Shown: positions 50,338-59,768, numbered from the stretch's first letter. The stretch: 64,000 nucleotides of DNA from Streptomyces sp. NBC_01317 (GCF_035961655.1 NZ_CP108393.1:1860001-1924000), one strand, 5' to 3'. Notes: a model not told the origin generated them from the sequence alone. Program-made: numbers and translations.

Positions 50338-51006
50338 CTAGGGATAGGCGTGGGCCGGGAGGACGCGGTCCACGTGGATGCCCGGGACGTCGACCTCCGA
50401 GCTGTGCAGAGGCCGCCTGTCCATCGCGGGCGTCTGGACCAGGGTCAGACCGCCGGCCTTGGCCATCCTGGCGTCGGTCCCCGCCGGTCCGGAGCCGAGG
50501 ACGAGGTTGCCCGCGCTGTCCACCCGTACGGCCCTGATCAGCGCGGCGTCACAGCGCAGCGCCTCCTCGCGCCGGTATTTCGCGCGCCCCTGTGACGGCT
50601 GTGACGGCTGTGACGCGTCGTCGTCCGGGCCGACAGGGCCGGCCGGGGCAACCGGGGCGATCGGGGCGAGGAACGCGGCGATGCTGGCGTCCGCCGCCTC
50701 CAGCCGCTCGTTCAGGTCCGCCGGAGGCAGCCACCGTACGGCGATCTCCCCCGGGAGCCCTCCCGCCCGCCCGCCGTCCCCGGCGCAGGTCAGGCGTGCC
50801 ACGCCACCGGCCGCCAGCAGGGTCCGTACGGGCTCGCTGAGCAGCACGGCCTCGGAACACACCACGTGCAGACCGGTCAGGCCGGCCTCCCGGACGGCGT
50901 CGACCAGCGCCCACGGCAGGGTGTCGGCGTCCTCGCCGCCGATCGCGACCGCGGAGCCATGGGCGATGCCCGCGACCGCGGCGGCACCGGAAGCAGCTCT
51001 TTCCAT
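50338..51006 (-). CDS. CoA-transferase-like protein (degenerate single subunit)
   Basis: A 222-residue protein resembling subunit A of 3-oxoacid CoA-transferases: 'GSAVAIGGEDADTLPWALVDAV', 'LTGLHVVCSEAV', and a C-terminal run 'AALIRAVRVDSAGNLVLG', 'MAKAGGLTLVQT', 'LHSSEVDVPGIHVDRVLP'. The A subunit is normally followed by a B subunit carrying the catalytic Glu. None is present, and the usual Gly-x-Gly CoA loop is weak. It might be a relic or a binding protein. ATG 51006 is used; the longer upstream frame is not family-like. Confidence 0.62.
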   Translation of the reverse strand: MERAASGAAAVAGIAHGSAVAIGGEDADTLPWALVDAVREAGLTGLHVVCSEAVLLSEPVRTLLAAGGVARLTCAGDGGRAGGLPGEIAVRWLPPADLNERLEAADASIAAFLAPIAPVAPAGPVGPDDDASQPSQPSQGRAKYRREEALRCDAALIRAVRVDSAGNLVLGSGPAGTDARMAKAGGLTLVQTPAMDRRPLHSSEVDVPGIHVDRVLPAHAYP

Positions 51007-51110
51007 GGATCCAGTACACCACCGCCGGTCCCGCGCCACCTGGGGAGCGAGGCCGCGGGTCGTCGCCGGCGAAACGGCGTGATTCACGGCTCCCTGTACA
51101 CTCCGCGCTC

Positions 51111-51689
51111 ATGGTAGGCGAGAATTATCACGATTTTTTCCTCGGCTCTGCGAGTGCCGTCGGGGCATTGATCGGCCTGTTGTTCGTCGCGATCTCCGTG
51201 ACCCCGAAAGCGGTCACCGGCAGGTCGGAACACCACAAGGAACGGCTGAAGGCGGCCACCGCGATGTCGGCCTTCCTGGACGCGCTGGTGGTGTCCATGG
51301 TGGCGCTGATGCCCGGGGACAACCTCGGCACCGGTTCGTCGATCATGGCGATCGCGGGGATCTTCTCGACCGTCGCTCTCGCGGTGACGGGGCTGCGCGC
51401 GGGAGTCCTCCGGGACCCGGCCCGCGCCCTCTTCCGCTGGTCGCTCCTGATCAGCGCTTTTCTCGGCCTCTACATCGTCCAGTTGGCGAGCGCCCTCCAG
51501 ATCAACGGAACCGCGTCCGACGCGACGCACGTGAAGACCCACTCCATTCTGGTGATCATCATGTTCATCATGGGGATCAGCAGGGCGTGGGAGCTGGTGG
51601 GAGGCAGTTCGCCCCGGTTGATCGCCACCTTCAGCCATCCCGGCGCGGGGGAGCCCGCCGGCGGGGACCAGGCCGGTGACACGGCGTGA
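51111..51689 (+). CDS. Hypothetical membrane protein
   Basis: A 192-residue protein with about five membrane helices ('GALIGLLFVAISVTP', 'AFLDALVVSMVALM', 'SIMAIAGIFSTVALAV', 'WSLLISAFLGLYIVQLA', 'SILVIIMFIMGISRAW'). It resembles small Streptomyces integral membrane proteins, and no function is assigned. It is divergent from the CoA-transferase-like gene and convergent with the I36 gene. Start is ATG 51111. Confidence 0.72.
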   Translation: MVGENYHDFFLGSASAVGALIGLLFVAISVTPKAVTGRSEHHKERLKAATAMSAFLDALVVSMVALMPGDNLGTGSSIMAIAGIFSTVALAVTGLRAGVLRDPARALFRWSLLISAFLGLYIVQLASALQINGTASDATHVKTHSILVIIMFIMGISRAWELVGGSSPRLIATFSHPGAGEPAGGDQAGDTA

Positions 51690-51704
51690 AGGACGGCACC
51701 GCGC

Positions 51705-51736
51705 GGCCACGGTCCGGACTGAGCCGGACCGTGGCC
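51705..51736. terminator. Bidirectional terminator
   Basis: A perfect 13-bp stem GGCCACGGTCCGG with its complement and loop ACTGAG, with outer GGCACCG/GGTGCC pairing, lies between the two convergent genes. Confidence 0.85.
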
Positions 51737-51762
51737 GGTGCCGCATCCCATGTGACGGGACG

Positions 51763-52179
51763 TCAGTAGACCCGTACGCTCACCGCGCTGACCGTGAGGG
51801 GGCTGAGGCTTCCCTCGACGTTCAGTGAGGCGCCCGTGCAGTTCTCGCCCGCGTAGAGCGTCGCGGTACGGGAGTTGGTGTTGACGGCCGAGAAGGCGCG
51901 GCCGGCCCAGCCGTGTTCCGCCAGGCTCACGCAGGCGCTGGTCGCCGGGGGGAGGGCCTGGACCGTGAACCGGGCACCGGCGTAGCCGGCCCCCTCGAAC
52001 AGACACAGTGTGTTGCTGAATTCGCAGGAGCCGGCCAGGGCCGACTGGCTCGCCGGGGCCGCCTGGACCGTACCGGCACCCGCCGCGAGGAGGAGGGCGG
52101 CGGTGGCCGTGACGGACAGGGCGCCGGGCCGGCCGGGACGCCGGGTGCCGAGGCGGGTGAGAGCGCTGAAGGAAAGCAT
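51763..52179 (-). CDS. Secreted peptidase-inhibitor-family I36 (beta/gamma-crystallin-like) protein
   Basis: A 138-residue secreted protein: signal peptide (about 1-42), then a single crystallin-like/I36 domain ('CLFEGAGYAGARFTVQA', 'AEHGWAGRAFSAVNTNS', 'ATLYAGENCTG'), with Cys pairs likely bonded. I36 members include the Streptomyces metalloprotease inhibitor SMI. The target is unknown. It follows the MFS gene by about 97 bases. Confidence 0.78.
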   Translation of the reverse strand: MLSFSALTRLGTRRPGRPGALSVTATAALLLAAGAGTVQAAPASQSALAGSCEFSNTLCLFEGAGYAGARFTVQALPPATSACVSLAEHGWAGRAFSAVNTNSRTATLYAGENCTGASLNVEGSLSPLTVSAVSVRVY

Positions 52180-52276
52180 GGTGGTGCCCTTCTGTGAGGA
52201 GTGTGTCGGTGTGATGGGTTCGATCGGTGTGTCGCGTGTGAGGCGAGGCGCTGTACGGAGGAGCCCGGCGTGGCCG

Positions 52277-53551
52277 TCAGCCGGTGGGCCGGGTCCCGCC
52301 CGCGCGGGCTGCGAGGAGCACCGCGGCCAGTCCGGTCAGGGCGGCGCAGACCCAGAAGACCTGGGTGTAGCCCGTCCAGGTGGCCACCGTCCCGGTGACC
52401 AGGCCGCCGAGCAGTGTGCCGGTCTTGAACGCGCTGGAGTAGAGGGACGAGGCCACGCCCAGCCGGGAGGGCAGGCGGTCCTGGAGGATGACGACAGGGA
52501 TGCTCAGGACCACGGCGGTCCAGAGCGCGTTGGGGATCTGGAGCAGGAGCAGGGCGGTCCGGCCGGACGCGAGGGGCAGCAGGCAGAAGAAGACGGTGGC
52601 CAGCGCCGAGGCCGCGACGACCAGACGCCGCTTGCCGAGCTTCTCGGACCGGGCCCCCACCCACACCAGGGCGGGGATCTCCAGCGCGGCGCTCAGCCCG
52701 AGGAGCCAGCCCACGAAGCCCTGGCCGAGGCCGAGGTCGCGGGTGACAAAAAGCGCCAGGTTGATCTGGTACATCATGTTGGCCGTCAGCAGCAGCACAA
52801 CGGCCGTGAGCAGGGCCGCCGTTCCCCGGTCTAGCCCGGCGAACGGGTTGCGGGCGGTGGGGGCCGAGGGGGCCTCGTGGTCGGCGCCGTCGCCCGGCGC
52901 CCGCCCCGAGGCGGACGGCAGGCCCCACCGGCTCAGCGCCGAGGCGGCCAGCGACAGGGCGGCGGCGGCCAGGTACATCGCGGTGAAGCCCTGCCGGGCG
53001 ATCAGGGTGAAGGCGAGCGGGGGCCCGATCACCCAGGACAGCGAGGTGATCGAGCGGAGGAAGCCGGTGAAGAAGGCCGCGCCCTGGCCGCGGGTGTCGG
53101 CCAGTTGCCTGCTGTACGCGAAGAGCTGGGCGAGGCTCGTACTGCCGACGCCGAAACAGCACACCCCGGCGACCAGGAGCAGGTAGTAGTCGCGCAGACC
53201 GGCGTAGGACAGCCCTCCGACGGCGAAGAGGAGGGCGGACAACGCCAGCAGGCGCCGGCGGTCCCGTACCCGGTCGGAGAGCACACCGATCACGAGGTCG
53301 ACGCCGATCTCACCGACGGCCCGTCCGGCGAAGAACAGGCCGATCATCAGCGGGGTCGCCCCCACCTCGTCGGCGAGGAAGAGACTGGCCGAGGTCGAGA
53401 CCATCGCACCCGACACCCCGACGGCTCCGGTGACCCCGACGAGCCGGCCGATCGCGCCTTCACGGAGGAAGGACAGCCGGGCGCCCTTCGCGGCGGGGGA
53501 CGCGGACGGGTCCGGGGAGAGCTCAGGGGTCGGTTCGGGTTCGGCGGTCAT
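52277..53551 (-). CDS. MFS transporter (sugar-efflux/drug-type)
   Basis: A 424-residue, roughly 12-helix transporter. Loop 2-3 signature: 'IGVLSDRVRDRRRLLALSALL'-type pattern. The polar N-terminus is proline-rich, and a linker with 'PGDGADHEAPSAPTAR' separates the halves. It looks like SetB-type sugar-efflux proteins ('TGFLRSITSLSWVIGPPLAF'). It lies 93 bases after the GT2 gene on the same strand and could export the cluster's product. Start is ATG 53551. Confidence 0.82.
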   Translation of the reverse strand: MTAEPEPTPELSPDPSASPAAKGARLSFLREGAIGRLVGVTGAVGVSGAMVSTSASLFLADEVGATPLMIGLFFAGRAVGEIGVDLVIGVLSDRVRDRRRLLALSALLFAVGGLSYAGLRDYYLLLVAGVCCFGVGSTSLAQLFAYSRQLADTRGQGAAFFTGFLRSITSLSWVIGPPLAFTLIARQGFTAMYLAAAALSLAASALSRWGLPSASGRAPGDGADHEAPSAPTARNPFAGLDRGTAALLTAVVLLLTANMMYQINLALFVTRDLGLGQGFVGWLLGLSAALEIPALVWVGARSEKLGKRRLVVAASALATVFFCLLPLASGRTALLLLQIPNALWTAVVLSIPVVILQDRLPSRLGVASSLYSSAFKTGTLLGGLVTGTVATWTGYTQVFWVCAALTGLAAVLLAARAGGTRPTG

Positions 53552-53644
53552 AACCGGCTCTTCCTTCGTCCGGCCGCCGGCGGGCGGCAGCGGGAGACGC
53601 GACAGCGGGACACACGATCCCACTCCGGCAACTGTGCGCTCCTG

Positions 53645-54829
53645 TCAGCCCCGTTCGTCGCCCGCCGGGGTGAGGACCTTGTGCGCGACGCGCTCCGCCT
53701 CGCGGAGGACGGCCTCCCGGTACCGCTCGCTCAGTGCGGTGACCGCCGGCAGGACGCGGCACTCCTCGACGCTCTTGTCCCCGTAGGGCAGCGCGAATCC
53801 GGCCAGCGGCACCACGTCGAGCGGTGAGCGCGGGTCGAACAGCGCGTCGGTCTCCGGGGAGGGCCGGAGCGCCCCGCCTTCCGTCACGGCACCGACCACC
53901 AGGCCGGTCCTGCCGTTGATCGTGCCCCGTACGACTCCGAGCGCGCGGCCTTCGCCCCCGGCGGCCGCGGTGAGTTCGCGCTCCACGTCCGGGTAGATCC
54001 GGTCCGTCTCCAACCAGCCGAAGACAAGAGCCAGTTCGAGGTCGAGGCGCGGCCACTTGCCCAGGTAGTACCGGTTGTTGACGTGGGCCGTGGCGCCGTT
54101 GGCGGAGAGGTCCCGCGCATGGGGCAGGTGCAGTCCGACGACGTCCTCGCGCAGGACGATCGGGGTCCCGGTCGAGGCGACCCGGAATCCCCACTCCTGA
54201 TCCTCGGGCCCCCATCCGTCGAAGCCCTCGTCGAAGAGGAGGTCGTGGCGGTGGAGCGTGTCGGCGGACAGGGCGAGGAAGCCGCCCCGGGCGAACACCC
54301 AGGGGAAGCGGGCGATCGCCGACTCGTAGGCGGGCGACCAGCGTTCGTCCAGGACATCCGTCGTTCCCGCGTCGAGTACGGCGAGCGCCTCGCGGTAGTG
54401 GCCAAACGGCAGTGCCTCGACCGCGTCCACCTGGCTGTCGACCACCTCGTCGTAGCCGATCATCTGGCCCACGACGCAGATGCTCTGACCGTGTGCGTAG
54501 TGGCGGTCGTACAGGTTGCGCAGGCAGTTGGGGGGCAGCACCATGTCCGCGTCGAGGAACACGTACACCTGTCCCGTGGCCTGCTTGATCGCCAGGTTCC
54601 TGGCGCGGCTCAGGTTCCACTTCTCGTCCGACATGACGGTGACGATGTCGAGCCGGTCCATGAACTCCTGGCAGGTGGCAACGTACTCCCGCGAGTACTC
54701 CAGCGCGCCGACGACGACCTCGAACTCGGAGCGGTCCATGGTCTGTTCCGCCAGCGCGGCGAACACCAGCCTGATGTTGTCCAGGCGTTGTTTGTAAGGG
54801 ATCACGACACTGAACTTGGGGCGACCCAT
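53645..54829 (-). CDS. Family 2 glycosyltransferase
   Basis: A 394-residue GT-A fold glycosyltransferase. The N-terminus 'FSVVIPYKQRLDNIRLVFAAL' is typical, the metal-binding Asp-x-Asp is 'VFLDADMVLPP', and the acceptor block is 'GFDGWGPEDQEWGFRVAS', as in chondroitin/polypeptide GalNAc-type GT2 enzymes. There is no membrane segment. It should transfer a sugar to an unknown acceptor. ATG 54829 follows GAGGAG. Its promoter shares a long element with that of the APH gene. Confidence 0.9.
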   Translation of the reverse strand: MGRPKFSVVIPYKQRLDNIRLVFAALAEQTMDRSEFEVVVGALEYSREYVATCQEFMDRLDIVTVMSDEKWNLSRARNLAIKQATGQVYVFLDADMVLPPNCLRNLYDRHYAHGQSICVVGQMIGYDEVVDSQVDAVEALPFGHYREALAVLDAGTTDVLDERWSPAYESAIARFPWVFARGGFLALSADTLHRHDLLFDEGFDGWGPEDQEWGFRVASTGTPIVLREDVVGLHLPHARDLSANGATAHVNNRYYLGKWPRLDLELALVFGWLETDRIYPDVERELTAAAGGEGRALGVVRGTINGRTGLVVGAVTEGGALRPSPETDALFDPRSPLDVVPLAGFALPYGDKSVEECRVLPAVTALSERYREAVLREAERVAHKVLTPAGDERG

Positions 54830-54880
54830 CTCTGCTCCTCGCGTGGCTGCCGGAGATCTCCCGTGGGGAGGCGGGACCAG

Positions 54881-54918
54881 CTTGGCACAATATTGCCAAG
54901 CTGGGCAAGTGTGAGGCA
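54881..54918 (-). promoter_or_regulatory. Promoter and cluster operator of the GT2 gene (element 1)
   Basis: On the minus strand TTGCCT (54913-54918), an 18-base spacer and CAATAT (54889-54894) form a promoter. The spacer contains TTGCC-N6-GGCAA (54892-54907), and TTGGCA-N6-TGCCAA (54881-54898) overlaps the -10. The same architecture occurs before the APH gene: 23 of 30 aligned positions are identical. Confidence 0.7.
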
Positions 54919-54952
54919 ATAATCAGGGTCGCCCCACCGCGTCGAAACGTAT

Positions 54953-55870
54953 CTACCCGAGATCCGCGACCAGTTGGTCCAGGACATGCAGTGCGGAGGC
55001 GGCCCGTACCGGGTCCTGGTAGTACGGGTCGCCGGGGACGGGCAGTGAGCCGGCCAGCGCCCAGCCGCGCCCACGGGCCCAGGTCGCGTCGTCCACGCCG
55101 AGCGCCGCGCGGTAGACACCGCGCACCTCGTCGGGCAGGAAGTTCCAGGCGGGGAGCAGGTCCACGGCCGGATCGCCGGCGGCCAGCGTCCCGAAGTCGA
55201 TGACCGCGCTCAGCCGGCCCTCGGCGAGCAGGATGTTCCCCGTCCCGAGGTCGCCGTGGATCCAGACCGGCGGCCCCTCCCAGGCGGGAGCCGTGAGCGC
55301 CGCCTGCCACACGGCGGTCAGCGCGTCGGTGTCGACCAGGCCCTTCATGGCCTCGATCTTGGGCAGGACACGCGCCTCGGACGCCAGGGAGTCCCGCTCG
55401 TCCCCCATGGGCACGCCGCGGAACGCGTTGCTCCACTGCGGTCCCGGGGCGCCCGTGGCGTCGACCGCCCGGAGGGCGGAGACGAAGGCGGCCAGCTCGG
55501 TGGCGGCGCCGGCCGGGTCCACGAGGGCGGCGCCCGACGCGTTCTCCCCGGGCAGCCACCGGTAGACCGACCAGGAGAAGGGATAGCCCTCGGCAGGCTT
55601 GCCCATCGCCAGCGGCTCGGAGACGGGCAGCGGGAGGTGCGGCGCGATGCGCGGGAGCCACTCGTGCTCGCGCTCCACCTGCCCCGCCCAGCGCGGGAAG
55701 CGCGGCAGCCGTACGGACATGTCGTCACCCAGCCGGAACGTCGCGTTGTCCATGCCGGGCACGGGAATCGTCGCCAGGGGCAGGTCGGCCCACTGGGGGA
55801 ACTGGGCGGCGAGCAGCCGGCGCACGAGGGCCGCGTCGATGGGCACTTCGTCCGTACTGGTCGATGACAC
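54953..55870 (-). CDS. Aminoglycoside-phosphotransferase (APH) family kinase
   Basis: A 305-residue APH-fold kinase. The catalytic loop is 'VWIHGDLGTGNILLA' (Asp in HGD, Asn six residues later), and the metal-binding Asp is in 'SAVIDFGTLAAGD'. 'RWAGQVEREHEWLPRIAPHLP' is the usual N-lobe pattern. Such enzymes phosphorylate hydroxyls of aminoglycosides, sugars or small molecules. In this cluster it may give self-resistance or modify a biosynthetic intermediate. GTG 55870 has GGAGA seven bases upstream. It is divergent from the NRPS gene. Confidence 0.88.
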   Translation of the reverse strand: MSSTSTDEVPIDAALVRRLLAAQFPQWADLPLATIPVPGMDNATFRLGDDMSVRLPRFPRWAGQVEREHEWLPRIAPHLPLPVSEPLAMGKPAEGYPFSWSVYRWLPGENASGAALVDPAGAATELAAFVSALRAVDATGAPGPQWSNAFRGVPMGDERDSLASEARVLPKIEAMKGLVDTDALTAVWQAALTAPAWEGPPVWIHGDLGTGNILLAEGRLSAVIDFGTLAAGDPAVDLLPAWNFLPDEVRGVYRAALGVDDATWARGRGWALAGSLPVPGDPYYQDPVRAASALHVLDQLVADLG

Positions 55871-55994
55871 GCGTATCTCCTCGGTAGGGGGCAGGTCGGG
55901 CGGCCTCATCCTGCCGGGGCGGGCGCCGCCCATCAACTGGGTTCGCCTAGGCCGCCGTTCGGGTTCGGCTCCGGGTCCGCTCCGGGCTCAGCAG

Positions 55995-56024
55995 ATATTG
56001 CCAAGCTAGGCAACATCGTGACAA
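55995..56024 (-). promoter_or_regulatory. Promoter and cluster operator of the APH gene (element 2)
   Basis: On the minus strand TTGTCA (56019-56024), an 18-base spacer and CAATAT (55995-56000) form a promoter. TTGCC-N6-GGCAA (55998-56013) lies within it. The stretch from ATATTGCC to GGCAA is identical to element 1 except at one base. The site lies 85 bases upstream of the NRPS start, so one operator can serve both divergent genes. Confidence 0.72.
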
Positions 56025-56098
56025 CCTATCACCTCACCCATTGAGATCCGTACGGCCTCCCGGCCGTGCGCCGCCAGCATCCAGGGGAGTGGGACGGC

Positions 56099-59000
56099 GT
56101 GCTACCAGACCCGAGATGGACCGCGGGACGGCCCGGCGCCACCCCCGGCGAAGGCCTGCACGAGACGTTCGCGCGAACGGCACGGGCCCGCCCGGACGCC
56201 GTCGCCCTGGCGGGGGCGGCCCGCCCGAACATGACGTACGGGGAGCTGGACCGTACCGCCGACGCCTGGGCGGCCCGGCTGATGGCCGCCGGGGTCGGGC
56301 CGGGCTCCTTGGTGCCCGTACTGCTGCCCAGGGGGCCGGAGTTGGTGGTCGCGCTGCTCGCGGTCCTCAAGGCGGGCGCGGCCTACGCCCCGCTGGACCC
56401 GGACTGGCCCGCGCGCCGTCTGCGCGAGGCGATGGCCGACCTGGAGGCGCCCCTCGTGGTGGCCCGGTCCGCCGCCGGGACCCCTGACGGCCACGGCCTG
56501 CCCGTGTGGACACCGCCCACCGGGCCGGTGGCGGCGCCGCCCGGGTTCCGGCCCGCCGAGGTCGCGGGCTCCGACGCCGCGTGTGTCTTCTTCACCTCGG
56601 GCACAACAGGCCGGCCCAAGGGGGTGGTGACGCCCCACCGGGCCACGGTCCGCCTCTTCGCGCCGGACACCTTCGCGCACTTCGGCGCCGGTACGGTGAC
56701 GCCTCTCGCGGCCCCGCCGCCGTGGGACGCGTTCTCGCTGGAGCTGTGGTCCGCCCTGCTCAACGGCGGGCGCTCGGTGGTGGTCGAGGAGCCGTACCTC
56801 TCCCCCGCCGCGCTGCGCGACGGGGTGTCGGTCCACGGGACGGACACGGTCTGGCTCACCAGCAGCCTCTTCAACATGATCACCGACGAGGACCCGGCGG
56901 CCTTCGAGGGCGTGCGCCAGGTCATGATCGGCGGCGAACGGCTCTCCACCGCACACGTCAGGCGCTTCCTGCTGCGGCACCCGGGGATCGTGCTGCTCAA
57001 CGGCTACGGGCCGGTCGAGAGCACGGTGTTCGCCACGACCCACCGCATCACACCGGCCGACTGCGACCTGCCCGGCGGCATTCCCCTGGGCCGACCTGTT
57101 CCCGGCACGGGGGTCCATGTGCTGGACGGCACCCGGGTGTGCGCCGTGGGCGAGACGGGGGAGATCTGTGTCGCGGGTGAGGGGCTGGCGCTGCGCTACC
57201 TCGGCGATCCGGCCCTCACCGAGGCCGCGTTCACCCGGGTGACGATCGACGGCGAGACCCTGCGGGTCTACCGGACCGGCGACCTGGGGGTGTGGGGCGC
57301 GGACGGGCTGCTGCACTTCCGGGGGCGGGCCGACCGGCAGGTGAAGATCCGGGGCCACCGGGTGGAGCCCGCGGAGGTCGAGCGCCAGGTGGAGCGGTGC
57401 CTGCCGGCCGTGCGGACGTGCCGCGTCCTGGCCAGGAAGGATGCCGCCGGTACGGCGCAGGAGTTGGTGGCGTTCTGCGTGCCCGCCGAGCCGGGGGATC
57501 GGCTGGAGGGCGCGGCGGCCGCCCTGGCCGAGGTTCTTGTCTCGTACCAACGGCCCTCCCGGGTGGTCGCGGTGGACGCCCTTCCGCTGACGGCCCGGGG
57601 GAAGCTGGACGAACGGGCGCTGCTGGGGATGGCATCGGCCGGGCCGGCGATCGGGCCTGGCTCGGATGTGGGTGGCGGGGACGCGGTGGGTAGCGGTGAC
57701 CTCGCCGATCCGGCCGTACGGGCCGTCGCCGAGACGTTCGCCGCCGTGCTCGGGCGCGCGAATGTCCCGCTCGACACACCGTTCGTCGCGCTCGGCGGCA
57801 CCTCGCTCGGCGCCGGCCGGGTCTGTGCCCGGCTCGCCGCGCGGCTCCACCGCCCGGTCCCGGTCGCCACGCTGTACGAGCGGCCGACCGTCGCCGCTCT
57901 CGCCCACTGGCTCCGCACCACACCGCCGCCCGACGACCTGCCGGAGGCGCCGCCGGAGACCGGTGACACCCCCCTCACCCCGTTGCAAACCGTCTATCTG
58001 ACCCGGCAGTTGCTCGCCCCCTCGGACCTGACGGCACACTGCGTGCTGGCCTGGCTCGTGGAGGGGGACCTGGACACGGCGGCCCTGGAGACGGCGGTCG
58101 CCGAGACCCACCGGCGCCACGAGTCCCTGAGCGCCGCGTACGTCCTGGACCCCGCGCCGTACGCGCTGCTCGTGGACGCGCCCCCACCCCTCGTCGAGAT
58201 CCTGCCCCGTGAGAACACCGTGGACAGCGCGGTTTCCGCTGCGCGCGCCGCGCTCTCCGGTGAACTGGAGCCGGAACAGGGCGAGTTGTGGCGGACCGTG
58301 CTGGCCCCGGTGGCCGGCGGGCGGGCCTCGGTGTTCGGGGTCGTGGTGCATCACATCGCCTTCGACGGCTGGTCGGAGTCCGTCCTCGCGCGTGACCTCG
58401 CGGCGGCGTACAACGCGGCGAAGGGCGGCGGGCGGACGGCCGAGCCCGCGCCTCCCTCGCTGGCGGTGATCCACCAGGACCGTGCACGCTACCGGCGGCA
58501 GACCGCGTCGGCCGCCCATGAGGACTACGTACGGGGCGAGTTGACTGGCGTACCGGATCTGCGGTGGCCGGCCGGACCTCCGGATCGGGCGACCGGCGGA
58601 CCCGGCCGCGTCGACGCGCCACTGTCGTCCGCCGTACTGGCGGGCGTGGACGACCTGGCCCGCGAGGCGGGAGTCACCCGCTTCGCGGTACTGCTGTCGA
58701 ACTGGGCCGCTGCCCTGGCGGAGGTGACCGGCCGGCGTGACTTCGCCGTGGGCGTCCCCGTGGCACAACGCGACGGCGCGCGGCTCGACGGTGTGGTGGG
58801 CTGCCACATCGGCATGCTGTGCCTGCGGTTGCGTGGTGCCGCGCTGGGCGGGGGTACGGACGCCGTCCGCGAGGCCTCTCGTATCACCGCGCGTGCCCTC
58901 GCCGCGCAGGACGTGTCCCTCGGGGACATCCTCAGCCTGACGGGCCGGCCCCGCACCGGCCGGCCGCCGCTCTACCAGGTGCTGTTCGCGCTCCAGGACA

Positions 59001-59224
59001 ACGCGGTCCCCCGGCTCGAACTGGCGGGCGTACGGACCGACTTTCTGCGCCAGCCGTATCTGGACCTCCCTCTCGAACTGCACACCGAACTGTGGCCCGA
59101 CGAGCGGGGCGGGCTGCGGGTGGAGGTCTCCTTCCGCCCGGAGGCGGTCGCGGAGACCACCGCCCAGGAGATCGCCAAGCGCTTCACGGACCGTCTGCGC
59201 AGCCTGTCGCCGGGCGTGGTGTGA
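56099..59224 (+). CDS. Nonribosomal peptide synthetase, A-T-C
   Basis: A 1041-residue NRPS with domains in the order adenylation (about 20-510), thiolation (about 540-610) and condensation (about 625-1035). A-domain motifs: 'FFTSGTTGRPKGVV' (A3, near 164), 'NGYGPVESTVF' (A5), 'YRTGDLG' (A7) and 'LPLTARGKLDERAL' (A10). Asp in 'PWDAFSLELW' sits at the 235 position, so an alpha-amino acid is likely activated. An eye alignment gives D-A-L-L-I-G-G-V-F, with no firm substrate. Thiolation Ser569 lies in 'LGGTSL', and the condensation motif is 'HHIAFDGWS' (751-759). There is no thioesterase. The start is GTG 56099 with AGGGGAG at 56083-56089. Confidence 0.92.
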   Translation: MLPDPRWTAGRPGATPGEGLHETFARTARARPDAVALAGAARPNMTYGELDRTADAWAARLMAAGVGPGSLVPVLLPRGPELVVALLAVLKAGAAYAPLDPDWPARRLREAMADLEAPLVVARSAAGTPDGHGLPVWTPPTGPVAAPPGFRPAEVAGSDAACVFFTSGTTGRPKGVVTPHRATVRLFAPDTFAHFGAGTVTPLAAPPPWDAFSLELWSALLNGGRSVVVEEPYLSPAALRDGVSVHGTDTVWLTSSLFNMITDEDPAAFEGVRQVMIGGERLSTAHVRRFLLRHPGIVLLNGYGPVESTVFATTHRITPADCDLPGGIPLGRPVPGTGVHVLDGTRVCAVGETGEICVAGEGLALRYLGDPALTEAAFTRVTIDGETLRVYRTGDLGVWGADGLLHFRGRADRQVKIRGHRVEPAEVERQVERCLPAVRTCRVLARKDAAGTAQELVAFCVPAEPGDRLEGAAAALAEVLVSYQRPSRVVAVDALPLTARGKLDERALLGMASAGPAIGPGSDVGGGDAVGSGDLADPAVRAVAETFAAVLGRANVPLDTPFVALGGTSLGAGRVCARLAARLHRPVPVATLYERPTVAALAHWLRTTPPPDDLPEAPPETGDTPLTPLQTVYLTRQLLAPSDLTAHCVLAWLVEGDLDTAALETAVAETHRRHESLSAAYVLDPAPYALLVDAPPPLVEILPRENTVDSAVSAARAALSGELEPEQGELWRTVLAPVAGGRASVFGVVVHHIAFDGWSESVLARDLAAAYNAAKGGGRTAEPAPPSLAVIHQDRARYRRQTASAAHEDYVRGELTGVPDLRWPAGPPDRATGGPGRVDAPLSSAVLAGVDDLAREAGVTRFAVLLSNWAAALAEVTGRRDFAVGVPVAQRDGARLDGVVGCHIGMLCLRLRGAALGGGTDAVREASRITARALAAQDVSLGDILSLTGRPRTGRPPLYQVLFALQDNAVPRLELAGVRTDFLRQPYLDLPLELHTELWPDERGGLRVEVSFRPEAVAETTAQEIAKRFTDRLRSLSPGVV

Positions 59225-59290
59225 CGGTACGCCGTGTGGGGTGACGGTACGGGGCCCCGGGGCAACGAGCGACCCGGCACCACAGGCCCC

Positions 59291-59320
59291 AGGAACACGT
59301 CAGGAACACGTCAGGAACAA
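59291..59320. repeat. Tandem 11-bp repeats (aggaacacgtc)
   Basis: Two exact copies of aggaacacgtc and a partial third lie between the NRPS stop and the RidA start. Confidence 0.8.
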
Positions 59321-59336
59321 CGGAAGGGTGAAGGAC

Positions 59337-59768
59337 ATGGTCATGAAACAACGGCGGCTCACGCACATCTCGGCCCCGGAGGGCGTCGAGCCGAGTTCCG
59401 GCTACACCCACGTGGTGACGGGACCGGGCCGGCTGGCCGCACTCGCCGGACAGATGCCGTTCGACGAGAAGGGCACGCTCGTCGGCGAGGGTGACCCGGC
59501 CGCCCAGGCACGGCAGGTCTTCACGAACATGCGGGCCTGTCTGGCCGCCACGGGGGCCACCTTCGACGACGTCATCAAGCTGACCTACTACGTCACCGAC
59601 GTGGCGTTCGTGCCGGCCGTCCTTGCGGTACGGGACGAGTTCATCGACACCGCGCGCCCGCCGGCCAGCACCGTGGTGCAGGTCGTGGCGCTGTTCCGGC
59701 CCGAACTGCTCCTCGAAGTGGACGCGTTCGCGCTGGTCGGTGACACCGCCGACGCCGACGCCCGCTGA
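59337..59768 (+). CDS. RidA/YjgF-family protein
   Basis: A 143-residue Rid protein. Family residues are seen in 'GRLAALAGQMPFDEKGTLVG', 'RQVFTNMRACLAATGATFDDVIKLTYYVTD' pattern and 'RPPASTVVQVVALFRPELLLEVDAFA', where the Arg of 'RPPAST' is the imine-site residue of active RidA. It hydrolyses reactive enamine/imine intermediates, or has diverged in this cluster for a biosynthetic step. ATG 59337 follows an AAGG site, with the in-frame ATG 59343 as an alternative. It is probably in operon with the NRPS and hydrolase genes. Confidence 0.87.
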   Translation: MVMKQRRLTHISAPEGVEPSSGYTHVVTGPGRLAALAGQMPFDEKGTLVGEGDPAAQARQVFTNMRACLAATGATFDDVIKLTYYVTDVAFVPAVLAVRDEFIDTARPPASTVVQVVALFRPELLLEVDAFALVGDTADADAR

